From Alphaproteobacteria bacterium MedPE-SWcel (GTDB lineage: Bacteria; Pseudomonadota; Alphaproteobacteria; Rhodobacterales; Rhodobacteraceae): 64,000 nucleotides of DNA. This document shows positions 26,541 through 35,044 of this stretch, piece after piece. Under the pieces are notes generated by a model. It was given only the letters and a program-made list of their open reading frames with translations. It was not told the origin of the DNA and ran no database searches. A program made the translations under genes and the position numbers. Location of the stretch: NCBI GenBank assembly GCA_001874255.1, contig MPDC01000020.1:1-64000 (forward strand). The letters run 5' to 3'. Numbering within the stretch: position 1 is the first letter of the stretch; every line of letters begins with the position of its first letter.

Positions 26541-27682
26541 GCGAAATAATCCTGCAGGATACGTGTATAGATCGACTTCAGCTGGTGGATCTGCGCCACC
26601 TCCACGCATTCATCGACCTGATGCATGGTCTTGCCGACGAGGCCGAATTCCACCACCGGGCAATGCGCCTTGATGAACCGGGCGTCAGATGTCCCGCCGG
26701 TCGTGGACAATTCGGGCTGCTGGTTGGTTTCGGTCTGCACCGCCGCGCTGACCAGCTCCGACAGCGCACCAGGCGGCGTGATGAAGCTCTCGCCGGAGAT
26801 CTTCACCTCCATGTCGACCCTGAGACCAAATTCCTCGGCCACGCGGTCGGCCTCGCCCTGCAGCCACTCTGTCAGCGACGCCCCGCTGTGCAGCTCGTTG
26901 AAGCGGATGTTGACGGCCGCACGGCTCTGCGCCGGGATCACGTTGGTGGCCGGGTTGCCGGTGTCGATGGTCACGATCGCCAGCGTGGAGGCATCGAAAT
27001 GGGCGCTGCCCTCATCCAGCGCATGGCCCGCCAGCCGATCCATCAACCGTGCCATGCCAGTCAGCGGATTATTGGCGCGATGGGGATAGGCGGAGTGGCC
27101 CTGCACCCCAGTCACCGTGAACCAGGCCGTCATCGAGCCGCGACGGCCGATCTTGATCATCTCGCCCATCCGGGTCGGGCAGGTGGGCTCGCCCACCAGA
27201 CAGACGGACATCCGTTCGCCCGCCGCGTCCATATGGTCCAGCAGCGCGGTGGTACCGTCGATGGCGTCACCTTCCTCGTCGCCGGTGATGGTCAGCACCA
27301 CGGCACCCTCCGGCGGTGTCTCCCGGACAAAATCGATTGCGGCGGCGGCAAAGGCGGCCACGCCCGATTTCATGTCGGTGGCGCCGCGCCCGTACATCAC
27401 CCCGTCGACCACCTCGGCGCCGAAAGGGTCATGGGTCCAGGCCTCCGCATCGCCAACCGGCACCACATCGGTGTGCCCGTTAAAGCCAAATGTCCGGTCG
27501 TGTCCCTTGTCGCCCCAGCGGGCAAAGAGGTTGCAGACCCCGCCCCGATCCGCCCGCGCACAGGAAAATCCCGCCTCGGTCAGGACCCGCTCCAACAGCA
27601 CCAGCGCGCCGCCCTCTTGCGGGGTGACCGAGGGGCAGCGGATCAGGTCGGCGGTCAGCTGAACGGGATCTGTGGCGGTCAT
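26537..27682 (-). CDS. dapE: Succinyl-diaminopimelate desuccinylase
   Basis: A 381-residue M20-family metallohydrolase that removes succinate from N-succinyl-LL-diaminopimelate in lysine and peptidoglycan precursor synthesis. Zinc-site motifs are [14 protein letters not shown] (His, Asp), [16 protein letters not shown], and [12 protein letters not shown], with the dimerisation domain in the middle ([20 protein letters not shown]). The length is as usual. It is followed by the coupled GNAT gene. The companion dapD is at 40420, not adjacent. Confidence 0.94.
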   Translation of the reverse strand: MTATDPVQLTADLIRCPSVTPQEGGALVLLERVLTEAGFSCARADRGGVCNLFARWGDKGHDRTFGFNGHTDVVPVGDAEAWTHDPFGAEVVDGVMYGRGATDMKSGVAAFAAAAIDFVRETPPEGAVVLTITGDEEGDAIDGTTALLDHMDAAGERMSVCLVGEPTCPTRMGEMIKIGRRGSMTAWFTVTGVQGHSAYPHRANNPLTGMARLMDRLAGHALDEGSAHFDASTLAIVTIDTGNPATNVIPAQSRAAVNIRFNELHSGASLTEWLQGEADRVAEEFGLRVDMEVKISGESFITPPGALSELVSAAVQTETNQQPELSTTGGTSDARFIKAHCPVVEFGLVGKTMHQVDECVEVAQIHQLKSIYTRILQDYFA

Positions 27683-28090
27683 GCGGGGTCTCCTGAGTGT
27701 GTTTCGGGACAGGATCTAGCGCGGTTTCGGGGGCGGGTGCAATCGGGCGCGGCGCCTGTGGCCGAAATGCGCGGTTGCGCGGGGGCGATGCAGGCCGGGT
27801 CCTGACAGCGCCGCGCCAGCATGCTAGGATGCGGCCACGAACAGACCGAAGCATGGACCGGGGCGGCGACAAGATCGCCCGGACGTGCGCCGAGCAGGAC
27901 CATGAAACATCCGGACCGGAACCATTGGGTCAGGGGACATTCCTCCAGCCAGCGGTGTCGTGCCCGAGCCATGGATCGCCCTGCCGCGCGCCGCCCTGTC
28001 CGGGAACGTCGGGACTGAAACTGAGGGACGCGCCCTGGGCAACAAGGCCGGTCAACGTGCCGCCCGGGGTGCACGACACAAGCCGGCACC

Positions 28091-28150
28091 GGTCAAAACA
28101 GGCCGACACAGGCCAAAACAGGCTAAAATAGGCCAAAACAGGTCGGCAAA
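28091..28150. repeat. Six-copy 10-bp tandem repeat, GGCCAAAACA-type
   Basis: Units at exact 10-bp spacing: GGTCAAAACA, GGCCGACACA, GGCCAAAACA, GGCTAAAATA, GGCCAAAACA, GGTCGGCAAA. They lie in the 561-bp divergent gap 27683-28243 between dapE and the Hint-fold gene. Several open frames cross the gap, but none has a ribosome site or recognisable protein, so no gene is called. The array is about 100 bases before the Hint gene start. A-tract phasing at 10 bp would favour DNA bending. Confidence 0.85.
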
Positions 28151-28243
28151 AGGCGCAGACCGGACCGGCGCGGCAAGGAGCAGGATGACGGACAGGGCAG
28201 TCATGACGATGCGGATCAATCCCCTCTGCGGGCCGGGTCAGCC

Positions 28244-29365
28244 ATGAGCTGGCTTGGCCTCTGGCACCGCGACGCGCAATATTTCGACGCCGCCGGGCTG
28301 ACACCTGAGGGCGAGCGCAGCCGCCTGCTGCTGCAGGACGCGGATGCGCTGCTGGCGCGCGGGTCTCTGGTGATGGAATTCCACCTGCCGGACAGCCGCA
28401 AACTGGCGCCTCTGATCCGGTTCGAACAGGGGGGCGACTGGCCGTTTCACCTGGCGGTGACAGCCGTGCCCGGAGCCGGGATCAATCTGGTGCTCGATCA
28501 CTATGGCGGGTCGTTGCGCCGGACGGTGAAGCCTGCGCTGACGGCAGGCGCTGATGCGCTGCGCCTGACCTATAGTTGGGACGCGCCTTCCTTTCGTGGC
28601 AGGCTGGCGCTGGAACGGCTGGACGGGGGCCGGGCCGATATCCTCGAGATCGAGGCCCCCCGGCCCTGGCGCCTGCAGGATCTGCGGAACCTGCTGACGG
28701 GGGCGCGACCGGGGGGGAGCGCGGGGGCGCAACCGGGCTTTGTCGCGCAGAATGTCGACTATATCGCCCTGTCTTCCGATCTCGAACCGGTTGGCCCGAT
28801 GCCGGGACTGTCGCCTGATACGCCATTGGAAACCGACCAGGGCCCGCGCCCCATCGGCCAGCTGAAGCGGGGCGACCTGTTGCGCAGCAGCTCCGGCAAA
28901 CTGGTGCCGGTGCTGCATGTGATCGCGCGGCAGGTCCCGGCCTTCGGGGCTTTTCGGCCGGTGCTGCTGCGGGCGCCCTACTTCGGGTTGAAGCAGGACC
29001 TGCAGGTCGCGCCCTGCCAACGCCTGGTGCTGTCCGGCACGGATGTGGACTATCACTTTGGCTGCGACGCGGTGCTGGCCCCGGCAGAGGTTCTGGCCAC
29101 CACCCGCATCGCCGCGCCGGTCGGGCGCAGCAGCGTGCTGACCACCTATATGCAGGTCGTCCTGCCGGGGCAGGAGGTGCCGGTGGCGGCCGGGCTGGGC
29201 GTCGAAAGCCTGTTTCTTGGGCGCATTCGGCGCGACCCGGTGGCTCTGTCCGCGAGTCTGCTTGCGGGTCTTGATCGCAACAGCCTGCCGGAGCACGCTC
29301 CGTCCTGCTGCCCCGTGGTCCGCGCGTTTGATGCCGCAGTTCTGACAGAACAGCGCATTGCCTGA
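28244..29365 (+). CDS. Hint-fold protein with degenerate catalytic residues
   Basis: A 373-residue protein with two parts. Residues 1-165 look like a beta-sandwich of concanavalin/LamG style (LVMEFHLPDSRKLAPLIRFE), and 190-340 is a Hint (hedgehog/intein) fold of the type common in Rhodobacteraceae secreted proteins. The block usually reading C-F-x-x-G-T is here LSPDTPLETDQGPRPIGQL, so the nucleophilic Cys is missing. The block usually V-S-P-x-H-R is VAPCQRLVL, so the His is also missing. Self-cleavage is therefore unlikely. There is no signal peptide; such proteins may use type I secretion. Compare the intact Hint protein at 31123. Confidence 0.65.
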   Translation: MSWLGLWHRDAQYFDAAGLTPEGERSRLLLQDADALLARGSLVMEFHLPDSRKLAPLIRFEQGGDWPFHLAVTAVPGAGINLVLDHYGGSLRRTVKPALTAGADALRLTYSWDAPSFRGRLALERLDGGRADILEIEAPRPWRLQDLRNLLTGARPGGSAGAQPGFVAQNVDYIALSSDLEPVGPMPGLSPDTPLETDQGPRPIGQLKRGDLLRSSSGKLVPVLHVIARQVPAFGAFRPVLLRAPYFGLKQDLQVAPCQRLVLSGTDVDYHFGCDAVLAPAEVLATTRIAAPVGRSSVLTTYMQVVLPGQEVPVAAGLGVESLFLGRIRRDPVALSASLLAGLDRNSLPEHAPSCCPVVRAFDAAVLTEQRIA

Positions 29366-29435
29366 GCGGCAGGGCTTGAAAATCTCGTTCCATCCCCTCT
29401 AAGGCATGGTTATCGCTGCCCGAAAGTACCGAACC

Positions 29436-30500
29436 ATGAATCTGCGCCTCATTTGTTTTTGCCTGGTCACCGGCCTGATGACCCTGCTCCCGCCCGCGAC
29501 CCGCGCACAAGAGGTGGTGGTCAACACCGTGACCCGGCCGCCGTTCTCCATGCCTCTGGGTGGGCAGGAAACCGGCTTCACCCTGGATCTCATGCGCGAA
29601 ATCGCGCTTCGGCTCGGCTGGAACATGCGCGTCAACCGGGTCGACAGCTTCGCGCAGATGCTCGACGAGGTGGAGCGCGGCGAGGCTGATCTGGCGGCGG
29701 CCAATATCTCCATCACGGCGGGCCGCGAGGCGGTGATGGACTTCAGCCAGCCGATTTTCGAAAGCGGTCTGCAGATCATGCTGCATACGGACGACGTGTT
29801 GCAGCCCAGCCTGTTTGCGGCACTGCTGTCCTGGGATCTGTTTGCGGCGATCGGCATCGCCTTTGTCCTGTTGTTGATCGGCGGCATGCTGATGTGGCTG
29901 TTCGAGCGCCGGTCGCAGCCCTATTTTGACCGTCCCCTGAAAGAGGCCTGGTTTCCCTCGTTCTGGTGGGCCCTCAATCTGGTGGTCAACGGTGGTTTCG
30001 AGGAACGGGTGCCGCGCAGCCTGCCGGGGCGGATTTTCGGGCCACTTCTGGTGCTGTCCTCGCTGTTCATCGTCTCGGTCTTTGTCGCCAAGATCACGGC
30101 GGCCATGACCGTGGAGGCCATCAGCGGCGCGGTGAATTCGGTCAATGACCTCTACGGCAAACAGGTCGCGACCATTCAGGGATCGACCGCTGCGGGCTTT
30201 CTGGACCGGCGCGAGATCGACTATGTGGCCTTTGCCGGGCTGGACGAGCTGCTCGACGCGTTCGAGACCGGCCAGACCCGGATCGTGGTCTTCGATGCGC
30301 CGGTTCTCAACCACTATGTCCAGACCCGCGGCGCGGGCATCGGGCAGGTCATGAGCGGCAGGTTCCTGACCGAATACTACGGCATCATATTCCCGCAGGG
30401 CTCCGGCAATGTGGAACCGGTCAATCAGGTCCTGTTGTCGATGCAGGAAGACGGCAGCTACGACACGCTATATCGCAAGTGGTTCGGCGCGAGCCGCTGA
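29436..30500 (+). CDS. Predicted ionotropic-glutamate-receptor-like channel protein
   Basis: A 354-residue protein in which a family-3 amino-acid-binding domain is split by a membrane pore module. Signal peptide [21 protein letters not shown]1 lobe 25-120 with [18 protein letters not shown] (Arg 97 equivalent to the ligand-binding Arg). TM1 is about 135-156, a re-entrant pore loop about 175-195 ([19 protein letters not shown]), TM about 200-220 ([20 protein letters not shown]), S2 lobe 225-352. This is the layout of GluR0. The GluR0 potassium filter TVGYG is not present; VVNGG takes its place, so selectivity may differ. ATG at 29406 is an alternative start; 29436 gives a standard signal peptide. 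Confidence 0.78.
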   Translation: MNLRLICFCLVTGLMTLLPPATRAQEVVVNTVTRPPFSMPLGGQETGFTLDLMREIALRLGWNMRVNRVDSFAQMLDEVERGEADLAAANISITAGREAVMDFSQPIFESGLQIMLHTDDVLQPSLFAALLSWDLFAAIGIAFVLLLIGGMLMWLFERRSQPYFDRPLKEAWFPSFWWALNLVVNGGFEERVPRSLPGRIFGPLLVLSSLFIVSVFVAKITAAMTVEAISGAVNSVNDLYGKQVATIQGSTAAGFLDRREIDYVAFAGLDELLDAFETGQTRIVVFDAPVLNHYVQTRGAGIGQVMSGRFLTEYYGIIFPQGSGNVEPVNQVLLSMQEDGSYDTLYRKWFGASR

Positions 30501-30518
30501 CAGCCCTGACAGCCCTGA
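30492..30518 (+). repeat. Stop-codon-anchored 9-bp repeat, three units
   Basis: AGCCGCTGA / CAGCCCTGA / CAGCCCTGA. The first unit is the last two sense codons and the stop of the channel gene. The next two repeat it, each ending in TGA and in the same frame. Confidence 0.6.
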
Positions 30519-30599
30519 CCTCCCGCACCGGCCAGTTTTCCGGCCTTTCCGCTCTCCCTGATCTGCGCTCTCACCGGCCTGTCCAGCGTCCCGGCCCCG

Positions 30600-30959
30600 C
30601 TAGTGGAACGCCGCCTCATCCGCCTGCGGCCCCTCGCCGTAAAAGGGCGTCATCTGGGCCACGATGACAGAGTTCTCGTCCAGCGCCCGCTGCATCAGGG
30701 CGCGCTCCTCGGCTTCGATCTCATGGCCTTCTTCCTCGCGCTCCGCGATGGTGCCATAGCCGGTGACATCCAGGGGCGCGGTATCGGCCTGTTTCAGGAT
30801 TGCGACGGTTTCACGCACCGCTTCGGCCTCGTCCACGCCGGAGGCATAGATCATCAGCGCCGCACCAGTGGCGTCAGCGGGCAGGCCGTCGCCGTCTTTG
30901 CGACCGATTTGGACCAACAGGGTGTAGACTTGTTGACGGGAGGGTTTTTTCTGTGTCAT
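30600..30959 (-). CDS. Conserved-looking small acidic protein, function unknown
   Basis: A 119-residue protein, MTQKKPSRQQVYTLLVQIGR then DGDGLPADATGAALMIYASG and an acidic C-terminal half with EREEEGHEIEAEERALMQRA. The stable alpha/beta pattern, the good coding bias and the convergent placement after the channel gene support a real gene. No family was recognised. The segment around DEAEAVRETVAILKQADTAPLDVTGYG could be a nucleotide- or metal-binding fold, but nothing decisive is visible. Confidence 0.7.
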   Translation of the reverse strand: MTQKKPSRQQVYTLLVQIGRKDGDGLPADATGAALMIYASGVDEAEAVRETVAILKQADTAPLDVTGYGTIAEREEEGHEIEAEERALMQRALDENSVIVAQMTPFYGEGPQADEAAFH

Positions 30960-31122
30960 GCGTCCTGCATTAGACGGGGGCGTGTAGTCAGGTCAAACCA
31001 AATTGACTACAGTTTATATGAACTCCCGCTGTTGTTTTCCGTGTTTTTTACTTCCAGCCAACGCGGACGTCCGGGCTTCGACGTAGAAGAAGCGTTCTTT
31101 GTTGCCAGAAACGGTGATCAGC

Positions 31123-32703
31123 ATGCCAATAGCACAGGAATTACCGATCGATACCAATGCCACGGCGGACGAAATGGCCGAGGCGATGTTCGGGAACGGT
31201 ATTTCAATTCAGTCCTCCAGCTACACGGGCGCCCAATCCGCCTCCGGGATCTACAGCAACGGGGATGCGGTCGCCCCGGATGTCACGCCCTCGGACACCG
31301 GCGTCATCCTGTCGACCGGGCGCGCCACGGATTTCACCAACAGCTCCGGCACGACGAACACCAATACCTCCTCGCGGACCACGACCGAACACGGCACCCC
31401 CGGCGATGCAGGCCTGAGCGCAATCGCAGGCGGTACCACCTATGATGCGGCGGTCTTCGAGGCGGACTTCGTCCCCGAAGGCACCACCCTGTCGATGCAG
31501 TTCGTATTCTCTTCCGAGGAATATCTGGAATATGTCGGCACCGGCTTCAACGATGCGGTGTCGGTCTGGGTCAACGGGGTCGAGGCACAGCTGGTGGTGG
31601 GCGATGGGGACATCACCATCAACAACATCAACACCGGCTCGAACGAGAATCTCTATATCGACAATCCGCGGGACGATGACCCCTACAATACCGAAATGGA
31701 CGGGTTCACCGTCACGCTGCGGCTGACCGCGCCGGTCACCGCGGGCGAGGTCAACACGATCCGCATCGCCATCGCGGACACGGGCGATGCGAGATATGAT
31801 TCAAACCTGCTGATTGCCGGGGATTCGATCCAGACCGCCCTGATCGCGGGCGATGACGAGGTCGAGGTCGGCGAGGGCGAAACGGTCACGCTCGATGTTC
31901 TGGGCAATGACAGCCAGGCCAACGGGGCCGAGCTGGCGATCACCCATATCAACAATCAGGAGGTGACAGCCGGCAGCACGGTGACGCTCGCCTCCGGCGA
32001 AGTGGTCACCCTGAACGCCGATGGCACTTTCGACATCACCGGCCAGGACGATGTCGAGGAGGATGAGACCACGGTCTTCACCTATACGGTGGTGGATACC
32101 GAAGGCAATTCCGACATCGGCTATGTCGACCTGACCACAACGCCCTGTTTTGTTGCGGGCACGCTGATCGACACGGACAGGGGCCCGGTGCCCGTCGAGG
32201 CGCTGGCCGTCGGCACTCAGGTGCGGACCCGCGACCACGGCAGCCAGGCCATCCGCTGGATCGGCCGCTGCACGCGGCTGGCCACCGGGGCCAATGCGCC
32301 GGTGCGGATCGCCCGCAACGCCCTTGGCCACCACGACGACATCGAGGTTTCGCCCAGCCATCGCATTCTGCTGCGGTCTGGTGCGGCGGATATGCTGTTC
32401 GGCCACAGGGAGGTGCTGGTTCCGGCCCATCATCTGGTCAATGGCACCACGATCCGGCGCCGCGAGGACGGGCTGCCGGTGACCTATTTCCACCTGCTGT
32501 TTGATCGCCATGAAATCATCCGTGGCAACGGGCTGGAGAGCGAGAGCTTTCACCCCGGCAAGGCCAGCCTTGACGGTCTGGATGCGCAAACCCGGGCCGA
32601 GTTCTTCGACCTGATGGGCGACAGCTGGCAGACCTATGCTCCGATGGCGCGGCCGACGTTGAAATCCTACGAGGCCAGAGTGCTTCTGACGGCGGATCAG
32701 TAG
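31123..32703 (+). CDS. Secreted choice-of-anchor L protein with C-terminal Hint domain
   Basis: A 526-residue protein. The region 20-235 resembles the choice-of-anchor L domain (NGISIQSSSYTGAQSASGIY, FVFSSEEYLEYVGTGFNDAV, VWVNG). An acidic Ig/cadherin-like module follows (DEVEVGEGETVTLDVLGNDS), then a Hint domain from Cys 342 (CFVAGTLIDTDRGPVPVEAL), with DIEVSPSHRILLRSGAADML carrying the His. No N-terminal signal peptide is seen, and the Asp-rich composition fits type I (RTX-like) export. The Hint core may self-cleave or anchor. TTG at 31099 would add eight residues; ATG 31123 has GGTGA just upstream. It overlaps hutC by 7 bp, convergently. Confidence 0.8.
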   Translation: MPIAQELPIDTNATADEMAEAMFGNGISIQSSSYTGAQSASGIYSNGDAVAPDVTPSDTGVILSTGRATDFTNSSGTTNTNTSSRTTTEHGTPGDAGLSAIAGGTTYDAAVFEADFVPEGTTLSMQFVFSSEEYLEYVGTGFNDAVSVWVNGVEAQLVVGDGDITINNINTGSNENLYIDNPRDDDPYNTEMDGFTVTLRLTAPVTAGEVNTIRIAIADTGDARYDSNLLIAGDSIQTALIAGDDEVEVGEGETVTLDVLGNDSQANGAELAITHINNQEVTAGSTVTLASGEVVTLNADGTFDITGQDDVEEDETTVFTYTVVDTEGNSDIGYVDLTTTPCFVAGTLIDTDRGPVPVEALAVGTQVRTRDHGSQAIRWIGRCTRLATGANAPVRIARNALGHHDDIEVSPSHRILLRSGAADMLFGHREVLVPAHHLVNGTTIRRREDGLPVTYFHLLFDRHEIIRGNGLESESFHPGKASLDGLDAQTRAEFFDLMGDSWQTYAPMARPTLKSYEARVLLTADQ

Positions 32704-33398
32704 CGGCTGCGCATGCGATAGCCCGGATGAAAGGTGATGCGGGCGAAGGTGACGGGGACCTCCTGAAACCAGGTGGACCGTTCCATCTGAAACAGGGCGG
32801 TGCCGGTCGGGCAGGCGAGATATTCCGCCAGGGTCGCATCCGCCGCCGTCGCTGTGAAACTCACTTCGGCATTGGAAAAGGGCACCGCCGCCAACAGCCA
32901 CTCGCCGGGGGGGACGGCGCCAAAATCGGTCTCTGCACTGTCCGGCACCGCCGCAATATTGATCCAGCGATCCTCAAAGTGGAACGGCTGACCATCGGCG
33001 TAATGCATCGTTTCCAGATGCAGAACCTCCGATCCCGGCGCCAGGTTCATCTGCGAGCCGAGCCAGCCCGGCGCCGGTTGCAGATGCCGCGAGACCAGCG
33101 CATAGCGATAGGCGGCATTGCGGTCTTCGACCAGACGGCGGGCGGTTGCGATGTCCAGCTTCGCCTGCTTCACCGGCTGCAGGGTGACCCGGGTGCCGCT
33201 TTTGCGTTTGCGGTCGATCACGCCCCGCTCCGCCAGTTCGCGCAGCGCCCGGTTGACCGTCGCCCGGGCACAGCCGAATTCTGCCGCCAGATCCGCCTCG
33301 GTCGGCAGCAACGCCCCTTGGTCCCAGACCCGCGCCTCGATCCGGCGCATGACCTCGTCCCGCACCTCCTGAAAGCCGGTTTTCTTTTGCTGCGGCAC
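32697..33398 (-). CDS. hutC: Histidine utilisation repressor HutC (GntR/UTRA)
   Basis: A 233-residue GntR regulator. The winged helix is at residues 5-75 (FQEVRDEVMRRIEARVWDQG, AEFGCARATVNRALRELAER). The UTRA effector domain (YALVSRHLQPAPGWLGSQMN, SEVLHLETMHYADGQPFHFE, ending MRSRY) is typical of HutC, which binds urocanate. It is encoded beside hutF and hut catabolic genes and most likely represses both hutF and hutI-hutH-hutG-hutU. The first part of its own upstream region holds a hexamer array. Confidence 0.9.
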   Translation of the reverse strand: MPQQKKTGFQEVRDEVMRRIEARVWDQGALLPTEADLAAEFGCARATVNRALRELAERGVIDRKRKSGTRVTLQPVKQAKLDIATARRLVEDRNAAYRYALVSRHLQPAPGWLGSQMNLAPGSEVLHLETMHYADGQPFHFEDRWINIAAVPDSAETDFGAVPPGEWLLAAVPFSNAEVSFTATAADATLAEYLACPTGTALFQMERSTWFQEVPVTFARITFHPGYRMRSRY

Positions 33399-33498
33399 CT
33401 CTGGACTCCGTCTTTGATATATACTCTGGCTTGACTAGCCTATGTCTGCGCTTTTGTGCAGCGATACTTGCAGGCCCCGGCAACCTCCGCTTCGGTTT

Positions 33499-33540
33499 GG
33501 TCAGGGTCAGGGTCAGGGTCAGGGTCAGGGTCACGGTCAG
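33499..33540. repeat. Hexamer array (GGTCAG)7 upstream of hutC
   Basis: Seven 6-bp units, six GGTCAG and one GGTCAC, followed by two degenerate GGCCGG units to 33552, in the 199-bp gap between the hutF stop and the hutC start. The array begins about 100 bp upstream of the hutC start codon, so a change in copy number could move promoter elements. In the minus direction it reads CTGACC repeats. Confidence 0.92.
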
Positions 33541-33597
33541 GGCCGGGGCCGGGGCGGTGGCCGAGGTCTTGGCGGGGCGGCCGTTCCGACCTTCCCC

Positions 33598-34968
33598 CTA
33601 CAGGGCCGCCAACAGGCCGCTGATGGCCGCGCGGTAGCGGGTCACAATCGCATCGCGTGCCACATGGCGGCCGTCGCGCACCATATGGCGCCCGGCTGCC
33701 CAGACATCGGTGACCGTATGGTCGGCGGCGGCAAAGCACAGCCCGTCGAGGATCTGCTCCGGCAGCAGGCCGAACAGGGCCGGGTGGGACCGGTCGATGG
33801 CCACCAGATCGGCCAGCGCACCCACTTCGAGACGGCCTGCATCGCGCCCCAGCGCCTGTGCCCCGCCCTGTGCGGCCCCGAGGTAGAGGGTCTCGCCCAC
33901 GGAGCCCGGCCCCCGCACCAGCAGATTGCGGCCCAGATCGCGCAGCCGTTGGGAGTATTCCAGCGTGCGCAACTCCTCGACCAGCGAAATCCGGACGTTG
34001 GAATCCGACCCGATGCCAAACCGCCCCTGTTCGGACAGATAGCCGGTGCCATTGAAGGGGCCGTCGCCGAGGTTGGATTCGGTGATGGGGCAGAGCCCCG
34101 CCACAGCGCCGCTCCGGGCCAGGGCGCGGGTTTCCGCCTGCGTCATGTGGGTGGCGTGGATCAGGCACCATTGCGCACCGACCGGCGCGGCGCCGAGCAG
34201 CCATTCGACCGGGCGCGCGCCGAGCCAGCCTTGGATTTCCGCCACTTCGCGGGGTTGTTCGGCGATGTGGATGTGGATCGGGTTGCCCTCGGCGAGGGGC
34301 AGGACCGCAGCGAGGTCATCGGGGCAGGTGGCGCGCAGGGAGTGCGGCGCGATGCCGACCCGCGTGTCGCGAGGCAGGTCTTGCGCCGCACCGCGGGCGG
34401 CGGTGACAAGATCCGAAAACCGCGGCACCGTATTGCCAAACCGCCGCTGGCCGCCAGCCAGAGGGTGTTTCTGCGCCCCGCCATAGCTGTAGAGCACCGG
34501 CAGATGGGTCAGGCCGATCCCGGTCTCCGCCGCGCCCGCCATGACCCGGATGCTCAGCTCTGCGGGGTCCTCGTAGGGCCTGCCGCCGGGCTGGTGATGA
34601 ACGTAGTGGAATTCTCCGACGGAGGCATAGCCCGCCTCCAGCATCTCCATGAAGGTCAGCGCGGCAATCGCCTCGTATTGATCGGGCGTGAGGTGATCCA
34701 GAAACCGGTACATCAGCGCGCGCCAGGTCCAGAAACTGTCCTGCCCGGCAGCGGGCGCGCGATGCTCTGTTCGGCCGGCCATCGCGCGTTGAAAGCTGTG
34801 CGAGTGCAGATTGGCCAGCGCAGGCAACAGAACATCGGTGCGGAGATCTCCGGCCTGTGCCGCGGCACCTGTGGCGATCCGGGTGATGGAACCGCCATCG
34901 AGGGTCAGCCGGACGTCGCTGGCCCAGCCGGAGGGCAAACAGGCGGTGGCGGCAAAAACGGTTTGCAT
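33598..34968 (-). CDS. hutF: Formimidoylglutamate deiminase
   Basis: A 456-residue amidohydrolase that converts N-formimidoyl-L-glutamate to N-formyl-L-glutamate and ammonia, the first step of the two-step hut branch used with HutG. Zinc-site motifs are LLPALANLHSHSFQRAMAGR, then HIHIAEQPREVAEI, LIHATHMTQAET and FGIGSDSNVRISLVEELRTL. The length is as expected. It is transcribed away from hutI, with hutC downstream. Presence of both hutF and hutG shows the pathway runs through formylglutamate rather than directly to formamide. Confidence 0.94.
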   Translation of the reverse strand: MQTVFAATACLPSGWASDVRLTLDGGSITRIATGAAAQAGDLRTDVLLPALANLHSHSFQRAMAGRTEHRAPAAGQDSFWTWRALMYRFLDHLTPDQYEAIAALTFMEMLEAGYASVGEFHYVHHQPGGRPYEDPAELSIRVMAGAAETGIGLTHLPVLYSYGGAQKHPLAGGQRRFGNTVPRFSDLVTAARGAAQDLPRDTRVGIAPHSLRATCPDDLAAVLPLAEGNPIHIHIAEQPREVAEIQGWLGARPVEWLLGAAPVGAQWCLIHATHMTQAETRALARSGAVAGLCPITESNLGDGPFNGTGYLSEQGRFGIGSDSNVRISLVEELRTLEYSQRLRDLGRNLLVRGPGSVGETLYLGAAQGGAQALGRDAGRLEVGALADLVAIDRSHPALFGLLPEQILDGLCFAAADHTVTDVWAAGRHMVRDGRHVARDAIVTRYRAAISGLLAAL

Positions 34969-34978
34969 CTGTTCCCCA

Positions 34979-35010
34979 TATGTATAGACATAATGATGTT
35001 ATGCGCATAA
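34979..35010. promoter_or_regulatory. hutF/hutI divergent operator region, likely HutC sites
   Basis: The 76-bp divergent gap contains TATGT-ATAG-ACATA (34979-34992), whose core TGTATAGACA resembles the TGTATA-type dyads bound by HutC, and a 12-bp perfect palindrome TTATGCGCATAA (34999-35010). The surrounding sequence is AT-rich relative to the genes, as expected for overlapping promoters. Binding by HutC is inferred. The hutI ribosome site AAGGGGG lies at about 35034-35040. Confidence 0.6.
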
Positions 35011-35044
35011 TGTTTGCCGGGCAAGTGAAATCGAAGGGGGCGAA

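Noticed and set aside
27697-28247. Several overlapping open frames in the dapE-Hint gap
   Set aside because: No recognisable protein, no ribosome sites, and frames cross the decamer repeat.
31001-31018. Promoter TTGACT with TATATG upstream of the anchor-L gene
   Set aside because: Spacing between the two hexamers is far too short for a sigma-70 promoter.
33499-33552. Telomere-like repeat
   Set aside because: GGTCAG hexamers resemble telomeric repeats only superficially; the array is internal to a hut locus of a bacterial chromosome.
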